A stretch of 14,150 nt of DNA from Thermoproteus sp. UBA157. GTDB taxonomy: Archaea; Thermoproteota; Thermoprotei; Thermoproteales; Thermoproteaceae. A program made the position numbers and the translations under genes. Where the stretch lies: NCBI GenBank assembly GCA_002497345.1, contig DANS01000030.1, positions 44,006-58,155 on the forward strand. The letters are read 5' to 3'. The notes below the pieces were generated by a model. It did no database searches and was not told the origin of the DNA. It saw only the letters and a list, made by a program, of their open reading frames with translations. How positions within the stretch are numbered: position 1 is the stretch's first letter; every line of letters starts with the position of its first letter. This document shows, in pieces, positions 12,324 to 14,150 of the stretch.

Positions 12324-13547
12324 TTAAGTGAGCACGAAGTTCTCGAGCCTAACGCCGTTGTTGACAATCTTGTGGGGCCACACCTTAACGTTTATCAACA
12401 CCGAGTTGTTGCCCACGGCCGCGTCGTTGCCGAGGACCGAGCCGATCAAGCGGGCGCCTTCGCCCACGAGGCAGTGCCTGCCCACGATGCTCCTCTCTAT
12501 GTGCGCGTTGGTCTCGACGACGGATCTGTCCATGATCACCGAATCGGATATCTCAGCGCCATCGCCTATCACGGTGTAGTTGTCTATCACCGCATTTCGC
12601 AAATGGACCCCTCTGCCTATCTTCACGTGTCTGCCTATCAAGACGCTTCCCTCGACTCTTATATCGCCGGAGTTTATGCGCTCCCTCAGCTCCCTCTTCA
12701 ACGCCAGAGACTCTGGGCTAGTTCCCTGGACGAACACACGGGGCAATATCTCCTCTGACGCTAAGTCTGACGGGCTCAAGTTGCTCAACAAATACAAGGA
12801 CGCGTCTAGATAACGCTCGGGGCTGCCCACGTCGAACCAGAACCCCTTGGTCACGTAGCCGTAGACCGGCAAGCCTGCGCTTATAGCCGTCGGTATTACG
12901 TTCGAGCCGAAGTCCATGAGACCCTCCCTGTAGAGCTTGGAGCCCACATCTCCCTCGAAGAAGTTCAAGAAGTCCTCGGAGAGCAGATAGAGCCCCGTGT
13001 TCACCAGATTGCTCGGGGCGTCCTCCCTCCGCTTGGGCTTCTCCACGAACTTCAATATCCTCATCTTCTCGTCCACGGCGGCTACTCCGAACTCCTCGAC
13101 CCTCTCCTCCTCCTTCAAGGCAATGGTCATGAAGGCCTTGTTGGCCTCGTGTACCTTATAGAAGGAGTCCAGGTCTATCTCGAATAAGTTATCGCCTTGT
13201 ACCACTAGGACGGGCTCCTTTATACCGTAATACTCCAAGGAGACCTTGACCGCTTCGGCGTTGCCTCTGGTCTCGACCCTCGGCATATACCTGAGCCTGA
13301 CCTTGATGCCGTATTCCCCCTCCAGCCAGTAGCCCTCGCCGAAGTAGTCGTATATGTCCTTGTAGTTGTAGTAGCCGCGTACGCCCATTATTATCTCCTC
13401 GACCCCTTGTCTGGCGAGGTTGACTACCGTGAACTCGGCGAGAGGGCGGTTCAGGATGCGTACCATGGCCTTGGAGGTCTCCACCGTCAAGGGACGAAGA
13501 CGAACGGCCTCGCCGCCTATGGGGATGACGGCCACCCTAACGCCCAT
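12324..13547 (-). CDS. Sugar-phosphate nucleotidyltransferase with C-terminal left-handed beta-helix
   Basis: The 407-residue protein resembles NDP-sugar pyrophosphorylases (glucose-1-phosphate thymidylyl- or mannose-1-phosphate guanylyltransferase type) that make activated sugars for glycan or compatible-solute synthesis. The catalytic domain (1-250) begins VAVIPIGGEAVRLRPLTVET (5-24), with K26 after it. Other motifs are VVQGDN with metal-binding D119, VEKPK (168-172), NTGLY (183-187) and GFWFDVGSPERYLDAS with D239. From about 292 to 400, hexapeptide-type repeats (VEGSVLIGRHVKIGRGVHL and others) form a left-handed beta-helix. The signature GXGXRLRPLT is altered to GGEAVRLRPLT. The frame extends 10 codons upstream, but homologues start at MGVRVAVIP and a TATA box fits this ATG. 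The exact sugar and nucleotide cannot be told. Confidence 0.9.
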   Translation of the reverse strand: MGVRVAVIPIGGEAVRLRPLTVETSKAMVRILNRPLAEFTVVNLARQGVEEIIMGVRGYYNYKDIYDYFGEGYWLEGEYGIKVRLRYMPRVETRGNAEAVKVSLEYYGIKEPVLVVQGDNLFEIDLDSFYKVHEANKAFMTIALKEEERVEEFGVAAVDEKMRILKFVEKPKRREDAPSNLVNTGLYLLSEDFLNFFEGDVGSKLYREGLMDFGSNVIPTAISAGLPVYGYVTKGFWFDVGSPERYLDASLYLLSNLSPSDLASEEILPRVFVQGTSPESLALKRELRERINSGDIRVEGSVLIGRHVKIGRGVHLRNAVIDNYTVIGDGAEISDSVIMDRSVVETNAHIERSIVGRHCLVGEGARLIGSVLGNDAAVGNNSVLINVKVWPHKIVNNGVRLENFVLT

Positions 13548-13563
13548 ATTATTGAGTGCGCAG

Positions 13564-13573
13564 AATAATAAAT
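13564..13573 (-). promoter_or_regulatory. TATA-box promoter of the nucleotidyltransferase gene
   Basis: ATTTATTATT on the minus strand is centred about 22 bp upstream of the chosen ATG at 13545-13547. The longer frame would start at 13577, beyond this element, which argues against it. Confidence 0.55.
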
Positions 13574-13688
13574 GCACTAAGGGGGAATCGCCGTCTTGCC
13601 GCTCAATCCTTTGTGCGCAATCGCTGGCGGATTCGTCGAATTCAGTTTAACTACATAACACCCGCCGCCAACTACATACCGACTCTCA

Positions 13689-13712
13689 ACCTTGTAATAT
13701 GTAAAACAAGGT
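13689..13712. repeat. Perfect 7-bp inverted repeat in the gene-poor stretch
   Basis: ACCTTGT and ACAAGGT are separated by a 10-bp AT-rich spacer. No T-run follows on either strand, so it does not look like a classical terminator; a protein-binding site or small hairpin is possible. The surrounding 13548-13779 shows no convincing gene. Confidence 0.5.
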
Positions 13713-13779
13713 AAGCGCCATCACGCCCATCGGGCTCGCCCGCCGTCTAAGGTGTAAACGATAACGAATTCGCTCGCTC

Positions 13780-14125
13780 ATGAGCTCCGCGCTTCTGAGG
13801 TTCGGCAAGCCGCGCCGAGGAGTGCAAGAAGGGCCGCTTGGTCGGAGGCCAAGGCCGAGCTGGCGCTTAAGTTCCTAGACGCGGGGCTTTACAGAAACGC
13901 AGCGGGCAAGGCCTTTCGAGCTCGTTGTCGGCTGCGCTGGCCGTGGATCACGGCGGAGAGCCAGCCCGACGGCTTGAGGGTACGCCGAGAACAAAGGACG
14001 GCAAGAGGGTAAGCCTAGCCGACTTCATAACAGCCTTCATGCCCACGGGCTACATGCTCGCCGTGGCCAAGATCCTTAAGGGGTTGGTCGGCAAGCCGCT
14101 TGAGGATTTGGACCAAAGCAGCTAA
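13780..14125 (+). pseudogene. PaREP1-family gene remnant with frameshifts and a missing C-terminus
   Basis: Three reading frames must be joined to follow the protein. In one frame (about 13824-13917) the peptide ARRAAWSEAKAELALKFLDA followed by GLYRNAAGKAFRA matches the PaREP1 core. In another (about 13919-14124) SAALAVDHGGEPARRLEG continues with RVSLADFITAFMPTGYMLAV. PaREP1 proteins, a Thermoproteales-specific multicopy family of unknown function first named in Pyrobaculum aerophilum, normally read KAF-A-KAL--ALA through this junction, so about 10 bases seem lost near 13915-13925. The frame then stops at TAA (14123-14125) before the usual C-terminal part. An ATG at 13780 may be the old start but lies in a third frame. 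Family recognition is by pattern memory; the break could also reflect sequencing errors. Confidence 0.7.
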
Positions 14126-14150
14126 ATTTGCACGAATTTCGGCACAACGG

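Noticed and set aside
13548..13577. A 10-codon longer nucleotidyltransferase start at 13577.
   Set aside because: The extra residues (MHLLFCALNN) do not fit the family, and the TATA box lies within them.
13548..13779. Possible tRNA, C/D-box sRNA or CRISPR in the gene-poor stretch.
   Set aside because: No T-loop consensus, no RUGAUGA/CUGA box set with correct spacing, and no repeated spacers were found. The only repeated word (AACTACATA at 13649 and 13670) is too short to mean much.

Overview
The window looks like a chromosomal segment of a hyperthermophilic crenarchaeon of the order Thermoproteales, most likely Thermoproteus or Pyrobaculum. The reasons are archaeal-type uS5, uL30, uL15 and SecY, a family-5 (UDGb) uracil-DNA glycosylase, a single-domain KaiC-like ATPase, a TrpB2-type tryptophan synthase beta chain in the trp cluster, and the remains of a PaREP1-family gene. 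TATA boxes mostly sit 22-30 bp from the start codon, as expected for largely leaderless transcripts. The DNA is GC-rich, and GTG starts are common. The species is inferred, not proven.

Left part (1-5963), translation and nucleic-acid genes. On the minus strand, uL15, SecY, a 46-codon acidic protein and a SPOUT-type RNA methyltransferase form a tight cassette (TAATG, GTGA and a 4-nt gap). Divergent from uL15 is a family-5 uracil-DNA glycosylase. It converges on a minus-strand pair made of a HEPN-like protein with a CX2CX12CX2C insert and, upstream, a 57-residue C2H2 zinc-finger protein. The zinc-finger gene is divergent from rnhB (RNase HII) with only 29 bp between start codons. rnhB is followed by rps5-rpl30. 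The usual archaeal order S5-L30-L15-SecY is therefore split here into two divergent halves by a block of repair and regulatory genes.

Middle part (5950-7854), all minus strand: a KaiC-like RecA-family ATPase, an isochorismatase-fold hydrolase with Gly at the usual catalytic Cys position, and a charged helical protein of unknown function.

Right part (7859-13547), all minus strand: a partial trp cluster, transcribed trpA - EamA transporter - trpB (TrpB2 type) - trpD - trpF, then the unknown 161-residue gene. trpC, trpE and trpG are not in the window. Upstream lies a sugar-phosphate nucleotidyltransferase with a C-terminal left-handed beta-helix. The last 600 bases hold a gene-poor stretch with one perfect inverted repeat, and a frameshifted, truncated PaREP1 pseudogene.

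A recurring design is that the TATA box of a gene overlaps or directly abuts the stop codon of the gene before it on the same strand. Genes that look like one operon may thus have their own leaderless promoters. No tRNA, rRNA, CRISPR array, complete insertion sequence or clear C/D-box sRNA was found.
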